This document shows positions 18,611-28,586 of a stretch of DNA of 64,000 nucleotides, piece after piece. The notes beneath the pieces are model-generated. The model did not search any database. It had not been told where the DNA came from and saw only the letters and a program-made list of their open reading frames with translations. The first letter of the stretch is position 1; each line of letters starts with the position of its first letter. Origin of the DNA: Bacteroidales bacterium (GTDB lineage Bacteria > Bacteroidota > Bacteroidia > Bacteroidales > BM520); the NCBI GenBank assembly GCA_031276035.1, contig JAISNV010000034.1:157237-221236 (forward strand), read 5' to 3'. Position numbers and translations under genes: made by a program.

Positions 18611-19761
18611 GAAAAATATGCGTTGTTACCGGTAGCAGAGCTGAATACGGCTTGTTATCACGATTAATGAAATTAATTAAAGATGATCCCGAACTTAATT
18701 TGCAGATTATTGCTACAAATATGCACCTTTCACCGGAGTTTGGGTTGACATATAAAGAGATTGAAAAAGACGGATTTGTAATCGATAAAAAAGTTGAAAT
18801 GCTTTTATCATCTGATTCCAGTAATGCAACTGTAAAATCGGTTGGACTGGCGATGATAGGATTTGCTGATGCTTATGAAGATCTTAAACCCGACTTAATT
18901 GTTGTTTTAGGTGATCGTTTTGAAATATTGGCTGCTGTTTCGGCAGCTTTGTTTTTTAAAATACCTGTTGTACACCTGCATGGAGGAGAAATAACCGAAG
19001 GTGCTTACGACGATGCTATTCGTCATGCCATTACTAAAATGGCTCATTTACACTTTACTTCTACCGAGAGCTATCGGCAGCGTGTAATTCAAATGGGCGA
19101 AAAACCTGAGAATGTTTATTACGTAGGAGCTATTGGTTGCGATAACATCCGGCACATGCCTCTGATAAGCAAAGATGAACTGGAAGAATCATTAAATTTT
19201 AAATTAGACAGAAATACAATTTTAGTAACGTTTCATCCGGTTACAATGGAAAGTAATACGGCGGAAAAGCAGTTTGGAGAACTGATTTCTGCTCTGGATA
19301 AAATCAAAGATATACGAGTTATTTTCACCATGCCGAATTCGGATACGGATGGGCGAGTGATAATGGATATGATAAAACAATATGTAGAGAGAAATAAAGA
19401 TAAGGCTATATGGTTTCACTCGCTTGGCGTACAACGTTATTTATCCGTATTACAATATATTGGAGCACTTGTGGGTAATTCTTCAAGTGGAATTATTGAA
19501 GCTCCCAGTTTTCATATTCCGACAGTCAATATTGGGAATAGACAAAAGGGGCGGATTTTTGCAGAAAGTGTATTGCATTGTGAATCCGAGACTGATAGTA
19601 TCGTACGGAAATTAGAAAAAGCATTACAACCCGATTACAGAGAATCACTACAGACTGTTGAAAATCCGTATGATGTACCCGGTACGGCAGAAAAAATCCT
19701 GACAATTATTAAACAACATAAAATTGATAGTGCTGTAAAACAATTTTATGATCTAAACTGA
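18607..19761 (+). CDS. legG: hydrolysing UDP/GDP-sugar 2-epimerase (NeuC/LegG family)
   Basis: Releases the nucleotide and inverts C2 to give the free manno-configured sugar used by the synthase. N-terminus CVVTGSRAEYGLLSRLM; middle VLGDRFEILAAVSAA and PVVHLHGGEITEGAYDDAIRH; C-terminal half GNSSSGIIEAPSFHIPTVNIG with the conserved Ser-rich phosphate loop. 384 residues, normal for NeuC. Its place between legI and ptmE fixes the legionaminic rather than sialic assignment. Confidence 0.92.
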   Translation: MRKICVVTGSRAEYGLLSRLMKLIKDDPELNLQIIATNMHLSPEFGLTYKEIEKDGFVIDKKVEMLLSSDSSNATVKSVGLAMIGFADAYEDLKPDLIVVLGDRFEILAAVSAALFFKIPVVHLHGGEITEGAYDDAIRHAITKMAHLHFTSTESYRQRVIQMGEKPENVYYVGAIGCDNIRHMPLISKDELEESLNFKLDRNTILVTFHPVTMESNTAEKQFGELISALDKIKDIRVIFTMPNSDTDGRVIMDMIKQYVERNKDKAIWFHSLGVQRYLSVLQYIGALVGNSSSGIIEAPSFHIPTVNIGNRQKGRIFAESVLHCESETDSIVRKLEKALQPDYRESLQTVENPYDVPGTAEKILTIIKQHKIDSAVKQFYDLN

Positions 19762-19766
19762 TTGAC

Positions 19767-20807
19767 ATGAATGATTTTTCAAAATATACAATTAATAAAA
19801 CGGCCACGATTAAAGATGCCTTATTCAAACTGGATACTTTGTCAAGTGATGTGTTGACATTGTTCGTTATGGATGGAACGCGTTTGGTTGGAACATTAAC
19901 AGACGGAGATATTCGCAGAGCATTAATACGCGATGTATCGTTAACGGACTCGGTTGAACATGTAATGAATGTTGATTATGAGTTTATTTGCTCTAAAGAG
20001 AAGAATATGAAAAATCTTCGTAAGATACGTGCAAAAGGGATACAACTTTTACCTTGCATAAATGATAAGAAGGAATTATTACGGGTTTATAATCTTAAAG
20101 AAATAAAATCAATATTACCGATAGATGCGGTAATAATGGCGGGAGGTAAAGGAGAACGTTTACGTCCGTTAACCGAAATAACTCCCAAACCGCTATTGAA
20201 AGTCGGAGATAAGGCTATTATTGATTACAATGTAGATAGTCTTATAAGTTACGGCGTTGAGGATATTCATATTACTGTAAATTATCTGGCAGATCAGATA
20301 GAACAGCATTTCAAGGAAAAGATTAACGGAGTACAGGTTTCATGTGTAAGAGAAAAAACATATTTAGGTACAATAGCCTCAGTAAAACTTATTTCTTCCT
20401 TAAAGAATGATGAGATATTGGTGATGAATTCGGATTTGTTCACTAATATTGATTTTGAAGACTTTTACAGACATTTCATAGAAAAGGATGCGGATATGTC
20501 GGTTGCAGCGATACCTTATTCAATAAATATTCCATACGGCATTTTTAATTTGGAAGGTAGAAATATTAAAGGTATAAATGAAAAACCTACTTATAACTAT
20601 TATGCTAATGCGGGTATCTATCTGATTAAAAAGAAATTACTGGATCTCATTCCGGAAGATACTTTCTTTGATGCTACGGATTTTATAGAGATGCTTGTTG
20701 CTGAGAATAAAACAGTTATTCGTTATCCCTTAGTAGGTTACTGGGTTGATATCGGAAAACATGAAGATTATAAAAAAGTACAAGAATTTGTCAGACATAT
20801 TAAATAA
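19767..20807 (+). CDS. ptmE: CBS-domain sugar-phosphate guanylyltransferase (PtmE-like)
   Basis: A CBS pair at the N-terminus (about residues 1-115, with FVMDGTRLVGTLTDGDIRRALI) is fused to a nucleotidyltransferase domain with AVIMAGGKGERLRPLTEITPKPLLKVG. This is the architecture of Campylobacter PtmE, which makes GDP-glucosamine for the legionaminic route. It suggests that the pathway here runs on GDP sugars. 346 residues. The specificity for GTP is inferred from family and context. Confidence 0.85.
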   Translation: MNDFSKYTINKTATIKDALFKLDTLSSDVLTLFVMDGTRLVGTLTDGDIRRALIRDVSLTDSVEHVMNVDYEFICSKEKNMKNLRKIRAKGIQLLPCINDKKELLRVYNLKEIKSILPIDAVIMAGGKGERLRPLTEITPKPLLKVGDKAIIDYNVDSLISYGVEDIHITVNYLADQIEQHFKEKINGVQVSCVREKTYLGTIASVKLISSLKNDEILVMNSDLFTNIDFEDFYRHFIEKDADMSVAAIPYSINIPYGIFNLEGRNIKGINEKPTYNYYANAGIYLIKKKLLDLIPEDTFFDATDFIEMLVAENKTVIRYPLVGYWVDIGKHEDYKKVQEFVRHIK

Positions 20808-20813
20808 TCAAAA

Positions 20814-21536
20814 ATGAATATATTAATAACTATTTGTGCCAGAGGAGGTTCAAAAGGTATTCCGGGTAAAAATATAAAAGAGCTTAATGGAAAACCCTTA
20901 ATAGCATATACCATTGATCTTGCTAAACAAATCCAAAATTTCATTCCGAACGTAGATATAGCTTTATCTACCGATTCTGATGAAATTATGAGTGTTGCAG
21001 AAAGATACGGTTTGCCGAGTAAGTATAAACGCCCCGATAATCTGGCAGACGATTTTGTAGGTAAAATTGCCGTAATAGCCGATGTTTTAAGATTTTCTGA
21101 AAAAGAAAAGTCCGTTATTTATGATTATGTGTTAGATCTGGATGTTACATCACCTTTACGTAATATTGACGATATACTGAAAGCATTCGAATTGATCCGT
21201 AATGATCCTGAAGCCATGAATATTTTTTCCGTTAGCGAAGCAGCCAGAAATCCATATTTTAATATGGTAGAACAACAGGCCAACGGATATTTTTCACAGG
21301 TAAAGAAAAAAGAAACTGCCTTTTTTACCCGCCAGTCTTCTCCTAAAGTGTACGACATAAACGGATCTTTTTATATTTATCGTCATGCTTTTTTTGAAAA
21401 AGGTTATCAAGAAGCTATTACCGATAAAACAATGATTTATATTATGCCTCATATTTGTTTTGATTTGGATCATCCGATAGATTATGATAAGATGTCTTAT
21501 CTTATGGAAAATAATAAATTGGATTTTTCCTTATAA
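20814..21536 (+). CDS. legF: CMP-legionaminic acid synthetase
   Basis: Activates the nonulosonic acid as its CMP derivative. The CTP-binding motif is ICARGGSKGIPGKNIKELNGKPLIAYTI; DLDVTSPLRNIDDI and FFTRQSSPKVYDINGSFYIYR follow. 240 residues, close to NeuA/PseF/LegF proteins. Last gene of the nonulosonic set. It is followed by 251 AT-rich bases (21537-21787) with no convincing gene, only stop-broken coding-like stretches. Confidence 0.92.
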   Translation: MNILITICARGGSKGIPGKNIKELNGKPLIAYTIDLAKQIQNFIPNVDIALSTDSDEIMSVAERYGLPSKYKRPDNLADDFVGKIAVIADVLRFSEKEKSVIYDYVLDLDVTSPLRNIDDILKAFELIRNDPEAMNIFSVSEAARNPYFNMVEQQANGYFSQVKKKETAFFTRQSSPKVYDINGSFYIYRHAFFEKGYQEAITDKTMIYIMPHICFDLDHPIDYDKMSYLMENNKLDFSL

Positions 21537-21787
21537 AGCACAAATATATTGATGTATGTTGTAGAAATTAGGTTTTATGAGTACAATTTATTTATACTAT
21601 AATATATTGAAACAAAGCAAGTTCTTATAAATAAAATAAGACGTACTACGGCTATTATTTGCCGGTTGAAAGAAAAGCGACTGATTTTGAAAAGAAATTA
21701 TTCTACAATAGCTGAATTATAGTAGGATTAGTGCTGAAAGTGTCGCAGAAATTATCTTAGAAAAAAATTATCATAATTGTTTGAGTA

Positions 21788-22999
21788 GTGAAAAAAAGTA
21801 AAGTATCCAAAATATTTTTTTTATTAGTAACTTTTTCCTTCATCTATTTTTTGGCCAGTGGCTTGGAAGAACTGTTTTATGGAAGGCTATCTCAACATTA
21901 TTCAGGTATCACATATTCCATTTCGGCAATTTCTTCATTAATGCCGTTGGTACTGATTGTCCCCTATTTATTTAATAATAATAGAATCATATTGAATGCC
22001 AGATCAAAAATGGTAAAGATTTTTATTCTTTTTCCATTTTTGATATTCATTTCTTTTGTTTTTACTTCAAATGGGTTTACACTTTCTTCTATACAACAAG
22101 CTATAAGATTGTGTATTCCGTATTTATATTTTTTATTTTACTATACTGCCATAACTAAAAATCCGGAATGGAAAGATATAATGATTAACATAACAGCGTT
22201 AAGTTCTATTGTCATTTCTATTATATCTATACGGATGAATTTCTTTTTAATTTCTTTAGGAGATGTGGGCTCTGCTATGGGATATTTCTCCTTATTGATG
22301 TTGCCGTATATTTTATTGTGTAATAAAAAGATAATTAAGTATGCGGCTATCGCGTTTTTACTAGTGGCAATTTTTTCATCTTCGAAACGAGGTGGAATTT
22401 TATCATTTTTCTTTGCTTTTGCGGTATATTTCTTTATAAGATATTTTCTTATCGAAAAGAAAAATAAAATTTTAAAAACGGTCTATATTTCTTTCGTTTT
22501 TGTTGCCTTAATTGGAGTATTTTACTGGTTTGTAAACAGACAAAACAGTGATATAATAGAAAGAATTGAAAATATTGAAAATGATCAGGGATCCGGAAGA
22601 GTTGTTATATGGGAAAATGTTTTGGAATTGATGGGAGAGTCAACCTTAAGGGAATGGTTAATCGGACATGGTATATTTTCTACAGCAAAATATACTAGCG
22701 GAAATTTTTCTGCCCATAACGATTTTCTGCAACTCTTATTTGATAATGGAATTTTTGTCTTTTTACTACTTATAGGAATGCATATTTCCTTAATAAAAAA
22801 GCTCTTTTATTTAATTAGAATAAAATCTGTTTATGCCGCTTCTTTCGGCGGCATATATGTATGTTGTTTGTTTTTATCTATGATCAGCCATGTTGTAATT
22901 TACCCTTGGTTCCCTCTTTTAACCGCGTATTGGGGTATAGTTTACGGACTGAGAAAAGATGAATTGGTAAAAACATCTTCTATTGAAAGAAAAAATTAA
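21788..22999 (+). CDS. wzy: O-antigen polymerase/ligase (Wzy-like)
   Basis: 403 residues, almost wholly hydrophobic, with about ten membrane helices. A large outer loop late in the protein carries GSGRVVIWENVLELM and AHNDFLQLLFDNGIF, the pattern of the Wzy_C/O-antigen ligase superfamily. The start is GTG 21788, followed by a Lys-rich stretch that fits a cytoplasmic N-terminus. It overlaps the flippase gene by 17 bases. In a Wzx/Wzy locus this would be the repeat-unit polymerase; ligase activity cannot be excluded. Confidence 0.85.
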   Translation: MKKSKVSKIFFLLVTFSFIYFLASGLEELFYGRLSQHYSGITYSISAISSLMPLVLIVPYLFNNNRIILNARSKMVKIFILFPFLIFISFVFTSNGFTLSSIQQAIRLCIPYLYFLFYYTAITKNPEWKDIMINITALSSIVISIISIRMNFFLISLGDVGSAMGYFSLLMLPYILLCNKKIIKYAAIAFLLVAIFSSSKRGGILSFFFAFAVYFFIRYFLIEKKNKILKTVYISFVFVALIGVFYWFVNRQNSDIIERIENIENDQGSGRVVIWENVLELMGESTLREWLIGHGIFSTAKYTSGNFSAHNDFLQLLFDNGIFVFLLLIGMHISLIKKLFYLIRIKSVYAASFGGIYVCCLFLSMISHVVIYPWFPLLTAYWGIVYGLRKDELVKTSSIERKN

Positions 23000-24524
23000 T
23001 ATGTCTCAATTTTCTCCTAACCGAATTATAAACAACACATTTGTCTTAAGCATACGATTGATTATATCTATGTTTATTGCATTTTACACTACACGTGTAG
23101 TTTTAAATTCGTTAGGAATTACAGATTACGGGATCTACAACGTTGTAGGAGGATTTGTAACGATGTTCACATTTTTGACAGGTCCTTTAAAAACCGCAAC
23201 TCAACGGTTTCTTAATTTTGAAATGGGGAAAAGTAATAATACCGGAGTTCGGCGGGTTTTTAACACATCGCTATTCTTATATATTATAACTTCTATTATT
23301 TTAATCATTATTCTGGAAACTATAGGATATTATATATTTACCGAAACCTTGAATATTCCTGAAAATAGAATGACAGCCGCTAAATGGGTATTCCATTTTA
23401 CTGTATTTTCTTCTTTCTTTATACTAATTGCTATTCCTTTTGAAGCAATGCTTAATGCTCATGAAAAAATGAATATTATTGCGGGATTAGAATTATTCGG
23501 AAGTATATCGCGGTTGGTGGTAGCTTATGTTATAGTATATGTAGCATGTGATAATCTCATTATATATTCTTTTTTGCTTGCTATTATTCCGGTAATCATA
23601 TTTCTATTTTTATTATTCTATTGTAAGCGAAAATATCCGGAAGTAAAGTATTTAAAAGTTAATGACAGAAAATTAATTAAGGAAATCGGTTTCTTCACGG
23701 GCTGGAATCTTTTTGGTGCTGTCGGCGGATCTCTACAACAATATGGAACAAATGTACTGCTGAATATTTTTTTCGGAACAGCCATAAATGCAGCTTATGG
23801 AGTATCAAGGCAAGTCAGTAACGCATTAGCAGGGTTTTCCTCAAATTTTATAAGAGCTGTAAGTCCGCAAATAACCCAATCATATTCATCAGGAGAAACA
23901 GATTACTGTTATAAATTAATATTCTCTTCATCAAAATATTCATTTTTTCTTTTGCTGACATTAATATTACCTTGCATGATAGAAATGCCGCGTATACTTG
24001 ATATCTGGCTGAAAGAAATACCTCCTCATACAATACTTTTTTGCCGGCTGATATTGATCGAAGCTCTGATTAATTCGCTGTCTCAACCTTTAATGATTGC
24101 TGCACAGGCAACCGGAAAAATAAAGTTATATCAATCTGTAGTCGGAGGACTGATTATTCTGAACTTTCCTCTCTCATATATAGCTCTTACTATGGGTGCT
24201 AATGAGTATAGCGTTCTTATTATTGCAATTATAATAAGCATAGCTTGTTTTGTTGCCCGTCTTCTTATTCTAAAAAAAATAATGGATTTCCCGGTTAAAA
24301 GCTTTTTTAATTTTGTTATACAAAAAGCTTTACTTGTTTTAATAATAGCTCCGATTATTCCCCTTCTATTTTATCATTTTACAACTCAATTCCCTTTTAA
24401 AATACTTTTTACTTTTATTATTTCAGTATTGAGTTGCGTTATTATCATATATTTTCTAGGAATCAATAAATCCGAAAAAAGATATTTAACTGAATTAATT
24501 AAAAAAGTATTATGCAAACGATAA
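22983..24524 (+). CDS. wzx: polysaccharide flippase (Wzx, MATE/MOP superfamily)
   Basis: 513 residues with 12-14 predicted membrane helices. The N-terminal pattern TRVVLNSLGITDYGIYNVVGGFV is typical of Bacteroidetes MOP-type flippases; AARWVF-like helices and FSSNFIRAVSPQITQSYSSG follow. It would move the undecaprenyl-linked repeat unit across the inner membrane. It overlaps wzy upstream and the nitroreductase-like gene downstream (13 bases), so the three are tightly coupled. Confidence 0.9.
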   Translation: MKEKINMSQFSPNRIINNTFVLSIRLIISMFIAFYTTRVVLNSLGITDYGIYNVVGGFVTMFTFLTGPLKTATQRFLNFEMGKSNNTGVRRVFNTSLFLYIITSIILIIILETIGYYIFTETLNIPENRMTAAKWVFHFTVFSSFFILIAIPFEAMLNAHEKMNIIAGLELFGSISRLVVAYVIVYVACDNLIIYSFLLAIIPVIIFLFLLFYCKRKYPEVKYLKVNDRKLIKEIGFFTGWNLFGAVGGSLQQYGTNVLLNIFFGTAINAAYGVSRQVSNALAGFSSNFIRAVSPQITQSYSSGETDYCYKLIFSSSKYSFFLLLTLILPCMIEMPRILDIWLKEIPPHTILFCRLILIEALINSLSQPLMIAAQATGKIKLYQSVVGGLIILNFPLSYIALTMGANEYSVLIIAIIISIACFVARLLILKKIMDFPVKSFFNFVIQKALLVLIIAPIIPLLFYHFTTQFPFKILFTFIISVLSCVIIIYFLGINKSEKRYLTELIKKVLCKR

Positions 24525-25522
24525 TCAGAAAATTATTACCCGCAGGATTACGAAAATTTCTAAGGAAGATTAATAACAAAATCACTGCAAAAAAATATTA
24601 TAATTATGATCTGAAAAGATATTTAAAATATTCTTCTCTTAACAATAATACCGACGATCCTGAAAAACTGATCCGTTCCATAATGCTGTCATATCATATA
24701 ATAGAAAAGGGACTGACAATGCCCGAGACTAAATTAGGATTTGGGAAGGATGTTGTTAAAATATTAACAAACAATGTACAGGATTATATTGCTAAATATG
24801 GTAGCAACAATATTCAACTAATACATGCACAAGGCGTTTTGAACGAGTATATACATTTTCATATAAATAACAACTATACTCCGGATAAAGACCTGTCGGA
24901 ACAAATATCAAAAATAAATATTTTAATTGGAAATGAATACCGTACAAATCAGAGAGTTATAAGTAATCAGGAATATTTCAATAAACTGGATATGCCTTTT
25001 CCCGATTTCTCTCAAAGCAGGCATTCAATAAGAAATTTTACTTCGGAAAACATTGATACTGATCTTATAATCAAATCTATTGATTTGGCGAGGAATACAC
25101 CAACCGCCTGTAATCGTCAACCTGCCAAAGTACATATTTACGAAGACAAAGAAAGAATAAAGAAAATCTTGGATTTGCAAGGAGGTTCCAGAGGATTTTC
25201 ACATTTGGTTAATGTCTTACTTATTATATCGGTAAAATTGGATGGTTTCGGAACATTGAGAGAAAGAAATGCTCCATATATCGACGGAGGTTTTTTCTCA
25301 ATGAATTTATTATATGCACTTCATTACCATAAAATAGGAGTGTGTACATTAAATTGCAGTAATACTCCCGACAAAGATAAACTATTAAGAGAGCTATCGG
25401 AAATACCGGATAACGAAGAATTCGTAGTAATGTTAGCTTGCGGAAATGTTCCCGACTCTTTTAAAATTGCTTCTTCACCGCGTAATAACTTAACAGACTA
25501 TTATTCATTCCATAAAATATAA
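24512..25522 (+). CDS. nitroreductase-like flavoprotein of polysaccharide loci
   Basis: 336 residues. The N-terminal 150 residues are a helical, Lys/Asn-rich region of unknown role containing SIMLSYHIIEKGLTMPETKLGFG. The C-terminal half is a nitroreductase/FMN-binding domain: SRHSIRNFTSENIDTDLIIKS, ARNTPTACNRQPAKVHIYED, and a C-terminal VVMLACGNVPDSFK. Such proteins often sit beside pyruvyltransferases in capsule loci, as here (27444), but their substrate is not established. A redox change on a sugar or a lipid-linked intermediate is only a guess. Confidence 0.75.
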   Translation: MQTIIRKLLPAGLRKFLRKINNKITAKKYYNYDLKRYLKYSSLNNNTDDPEKLIRSIMLSYHIIEKGLTMPETKLGFGKDVVKILTNNVQDYIAKYGSNNIQLIHAQGVLNEYIHFHINNNYTPDKDLSEQISKINILIGNEYRTNQRVISNQEYFNKLDMPFPDFSQSRHSIRNFTSENIDTDLIIKSIDLARNTPTACNRQPAKVHIYEDKERIKKILDLQGGSRGFSHLVNVLLIISVKLDGFGTLRERNAPYIDGGFFSMNLLYALHYHKIGVCTLNCSNTPDKDKLLRELSEIPDNEEFVVMLACGNVPDSFKIASSPRNNLTDYYSFHKI

Positions 25523-25524
25523 TA

Positions 25525-26757
25525 ATGAAAGTTTTATATCTGGGCCCCAGCATCTATCTACCTAAACATGCATCGTTTAAGGACTGTTCGTCGGGATTTG
25601 ATATGATGGTTTATGATATAATCGAAAATATATCCAATGATCCGGATAATAATGTAATTGTATTAACTTTAAAACTCACTGAAGAATTTGAACACAAAAA
25701 AATAACTTTCCTATCCCATACTAAAAAAGATATTATACGAAATATAAAATTTAAAAATGTAATTGAAGCCGTAAAGTCTTTTTTTATATTTAAACAACCA
25801 TTTTCAGAAAGAGTAAAAACCGCCGTTTATCATTTAAATATAGGATATATAGAAAAGGTAATAAAATTACAGAAACCGGATATTATTCATATACACGGTA
25901 TTACAAAAGATGCTATATCACAATTTAATACCTGCTTAAAAACGGGTGTACCTTTTATAGTAACTTTGCATGGATTGATAGGCTTAAGCGATACAATAAA
26001 AATACCTGATTTTTATAAAAAACTTGAATATAAATTATTAAAAAAAGCCGCACAGAATAATGTGCCGGTTACCGTTATAAGTCAGGGAATGATAAATAGA
26101 ATTTCCGAAAAATATAATTTAAGCACAGATAATATTCATCTGATCTCGAACGGAGTAAAAATAAACAAGGTAGATAAAACAAACACAATAGATATAAAAA
26201 AAGAATACAATATTAATGATTCTAAAAAGATAATTTTATGTATCGGCAGTGTAACCGAAAACAAAAACCAACTGCAAATTGTAGATGCGGTAGAATTATT
26301 ACCGGATGAGATCAAAAATAAATTTCTGATATTAATTATAGGATCAGACATGTTGGATGGAGCATTAGAAAAAAGAATTTCGGAGAAAAAGCTTGATGAT
26401 TACATAAAATACGCCGGTTTCATAGAAAAAAATATGATATGGAATTATTATGAGCAAGGAGATTATGTTTTATTGGCAAGTAAAAATGAGGGCTTTGGAC
26501 TTTCAATAGCAGAAGGGTTTTTTCATGGTTTACCTACTATCACTTTTTCGGATTTGGATGCTATTCCGGATTTGTATAATGAAAAAGTAATGATGTTAGC
26601 GTATGATCGAACAACAGAAAGCCTAACAAATGCTATTAATCAAGCAATCAGCAAAAACTGGGATAAAGAATATATTAAACAATATGCCTGCAAATTTTCT
26701 TATAATAATATGATTCGGAAATACCAACAATTATATGATTTATTAGTAAATAAATAA
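25525..26757 (+). CDS. family 4 glycosyltransferase (GT-B)
   Basis: 410 residues. N-terminal acceptor lobe (VLYLGPSIYLPKHAS, then PDIIHIHGITKDAISQF) and C-terminal donor lobe with LCIGSVTENKNQLQIVDAVELL and the EX7E-type motif in ASKNEGFGLSIAEGFFHGLP. A retaining GT4 enzyme transferring one sugar of the repeat unit from a nucleotide donor; the donor cannot be read from sequence. It starts 2 bases after the nitroreductase-like gene. Confidence 0.9.
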   Translation: MKVLYLGPSIYLPKHASFKDCSSGFDMMVYDIIENISNDPDNNVIVLTLKLTEEFEHKKITFLSHTKKDIIRNIKFKNVIEAVKSFFIFKQPFSERVKTAVYHLNIGYIEKVIKLQKPDIIHIHGITKDAISQFNTCLKTGVPFIVTLHGLIGLSDTIKIPDFYKKLEYKLLKKAAQNNVPVTVISQGMINRISEKYNLSTDNIHLISNGVKINKVDKTNTIDIKKEYNINDSKKIILCIGSVTENKNQLQIVDAVELLPDEIKNKFLILIIGSDMLDGALEKRISEKKLDDYIKYAGFIEKNMIWNYYEQGDYVLLASKNEGFGLSIAEGFFHGLPTITFSDLDAIPDLYNEKVMMLAYDRTTESLTNAINQAISKNWDKEYIKQYACKFSYNNMIRKYQQLYDLLVNK

Positions 26758-26768
26758 CATTATTATCT

Positions 26769-27440
26769 ATGAAATCAATTTTATCTTGTTCATTTTTAAA
26801 AACGGTTTATTTCAATTTTAAAATGTTACCCTTTAATCAGGCAATTAAATTTCCTTTTATTATAGGAAGGAAAACGCATTTTATCTCGTTGAAGGGCAAT
26901 ATTAAATTATTAAATCAAAAGTTATCTTCCGGCATTATTAAAATTGGTTTATCTAAAAGTGTATTATATGGAAAGCGGGAAACTGTCGATTTACATATAG
27001 ACGGTACACTTGTTATTGATGGTTATGGAGAAATATTAAGAGGTTCGCGTATTTTTATCGGGGAAAATGGAAAATTATCTTTAATGAATGGATATTTTCA
27101 TTTTAATGGAATTAGAATAATGTGTGCCAACGATATTCAAATAAATTGTCCGATTAGTGTCGGACAAAACACTCTTATTACTGATTCTGATTTTCATTAT
27201 ACAATTGATACGTTAACCGGAAAAAGAAACGTAGAAATAACCAAGCCTGTAATAATAGGTTCACACAATTGGATATCGATGGACGTTACTATTCTTAAAG
27301 GAACAGAAACTCCAAATTATTGCATTATTGGCGCTAAAAGTTTACTTAATAAAAAATATAATATTGAGGAAAATTGTTTAATTGCTGGTGTTCCGGCTCA
27401 GTTAAAACTAAAAAACATTAGAAGAGATTTTAATACATAA
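26769..27440 (+). CDS. hexapeptide-repeat acyltransferase (WcaF/LacA-like)
   Basis: 223 residues. After a variable first 100 residues the chain shows left-handed beta-helix turns (IRIMCANDIQINCPISVGQNTLITDSDFH), and ends with the usual IGSHNWISMDVTILKG...CIIGAKSLL and AGVPAQLKLKN segments. The histidine in the DSDFH region fits the catalytic position. Likely an O-acetyltransferase that decorates a sugar of the repeat unit. The ATG at 26769 is supported by close packing with both neighbours. Confidence 0.83.
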   Translation: MKSILSCSFLKTVYFNFKMLPFNQAIKFPFIIGRKTHFISLKGNIKLLNQKLSSGIIKIGLSKSVLYGKRETVDLHIDGTLVIDGYGEILRGSRIFIGENGKLSLMNGYFHFNGIRIMCANDIQINCPISVGQNTLITDSDFHYTIDTLTGKRNVEITKPVIIGSHNWISMDVTILKGTETPNYCIIGAKSLLNKKYNIEENCLIAGVPAQLKLKNIRRDFNT

Positions 27441-27443
27441 AAC

Positions 27444-28586
27444 ATGAAAAAAATCGGAATACTTACTTTTCAACGGGCACATAATTTAGGGGCGATGCTT
27501 CAGGCTTTTGCTCTCCAGCAGCAAATACTGGATTCGGGATATGAATGTGAACTTATCGACTATAGGAATATAGGAACTCCCGAATATTATGCCCGGTTAT
27601 ACAAAAAGAAAAATCCGAATATAATAAAATATTTTCTTTACCGTTTATTGCGCACATCTTTCTATCATAAATACCATAAAAAATTCAGGAATTTTCAAAA
27701 AGATAATCTTAAATATTCAAATTATTATTTTGAAGACAAAAATGTTCTGATAAAAAATAAAGTAGATGAAAATTATGATACGATAATCGTAGGAAGTGAT
27801 CAGGTTTGGAATCTGGATCTTACTGATAATGATTTTTCTTATTTCCTTGACTTTTTTAATGATAATTCAAAGAAAGTTTCATATGCCGCCAGTTTGGGAA
27901 AAATAACTTATGAAGAGGATATTTTAAAAGAAATAGTATCTCTTATCAATAATTTTTCCATGGTTTCAGTACGCGAAACAGAAGGTGCTGCATTATTGAA
28001 AACATTAACAGATAAAGAAATTAAAACGGTTTTGGATCCCACATTGCTATACCCAAAAACATATTGGCTTAAAAAGGCAGCCGTTCCTAAAATAAAAGAA
28101 GAATTTATTTTCTGCTATGTAATAGGAACAGTACCTCAGAAAGCTATGGAATTATGCAGGTATTTATCTGATGTGTTCGGAATAAAAATAATAATAGGAG
28201 GTAATAATAGCTTCAGAAGAAAAAAAGAAGGAAATATCAAATATCTAAACTCATTGTCACCTTTCGAATTTGTAGGTTACATAGCAAATGCCAAAGTTGT
28301 TATTACCAGTTCCTTTCACGGAACAGCTTTTGCCATAAACCTTAATAAAGATTTTTATTCTATTCCCGTTAACTTTAATGACCCTAAATTATCAAGAAAT
28401 TCCAGAATAACCAGCTTATTAAATTTAGCCGGATTGCAGAACAGATTTTTTAATAACGAAACCTCTTTACCTAAAATCGAAGAAATTTCTATTGATTACG
28501 AGGATGCAAATAAAAAAATGGAATTTGAACGCAAACAATCAATTGATTTTCTAAATAACGTCTTGAATTTCCGGAAACATGAGTAA
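27444..28586 (+). CDS. polysaccharide pyruvyl transferase family protein
   Basis: 380 residues. Family landmarks are the N-terminal GILTFQRAHNLGAMLQAFALQ, the central TIIVGSDQVWNLDLTDNDFSYFL and the C-terminal VITSSFHGTAFAINLNKDFYSIPV. Members transfer pyruvate from PEP to a sugar to form a ketal, adding negative charge to the polymer. It overlaps the next gene by 8 bases. Which sugar is modified is unknown. Confidence 0.9.
   Translation: MKKIGILTFQRAHNLGAMLQAFALQQQILDSGYECELIDYRNIGTPEYYARLYKKKNPNIIKYFLYRLLRTSFYHKYHKKFRNFQKDNLKYSNYYFEDKNVLIKNKVDENYDTIIVGSDQVWNLDLTDNDFSYFLDFFNDNSKKVSYAASLGKITYEEDILKEIVSLINNFSMVSVRETEGAALLKTLTDKEIKTVLDPTLLYPKTYWLKKAAVPKIKEEFIFCYVIGTVPQKAMELCRYLSDVFGIKIIIGGNNSFRRKKEGNIKYLNSLSPFEFVGYIANAKVVITSSFHGTAFAINLNKDFYSIPVNFNDPKLSRNSRITSLLNLAGLQNRFFNNETSLPKIEEISIDYEDANKKMEFERKQSIDFLNNVLNFRKHE

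Noticed and set aside
21537..21787. Possible gene or remnant between legF and wzy
   Set aside because: Short coding-like pieces are broken by stops in every frame and match no family I recognise; left as intergenic.
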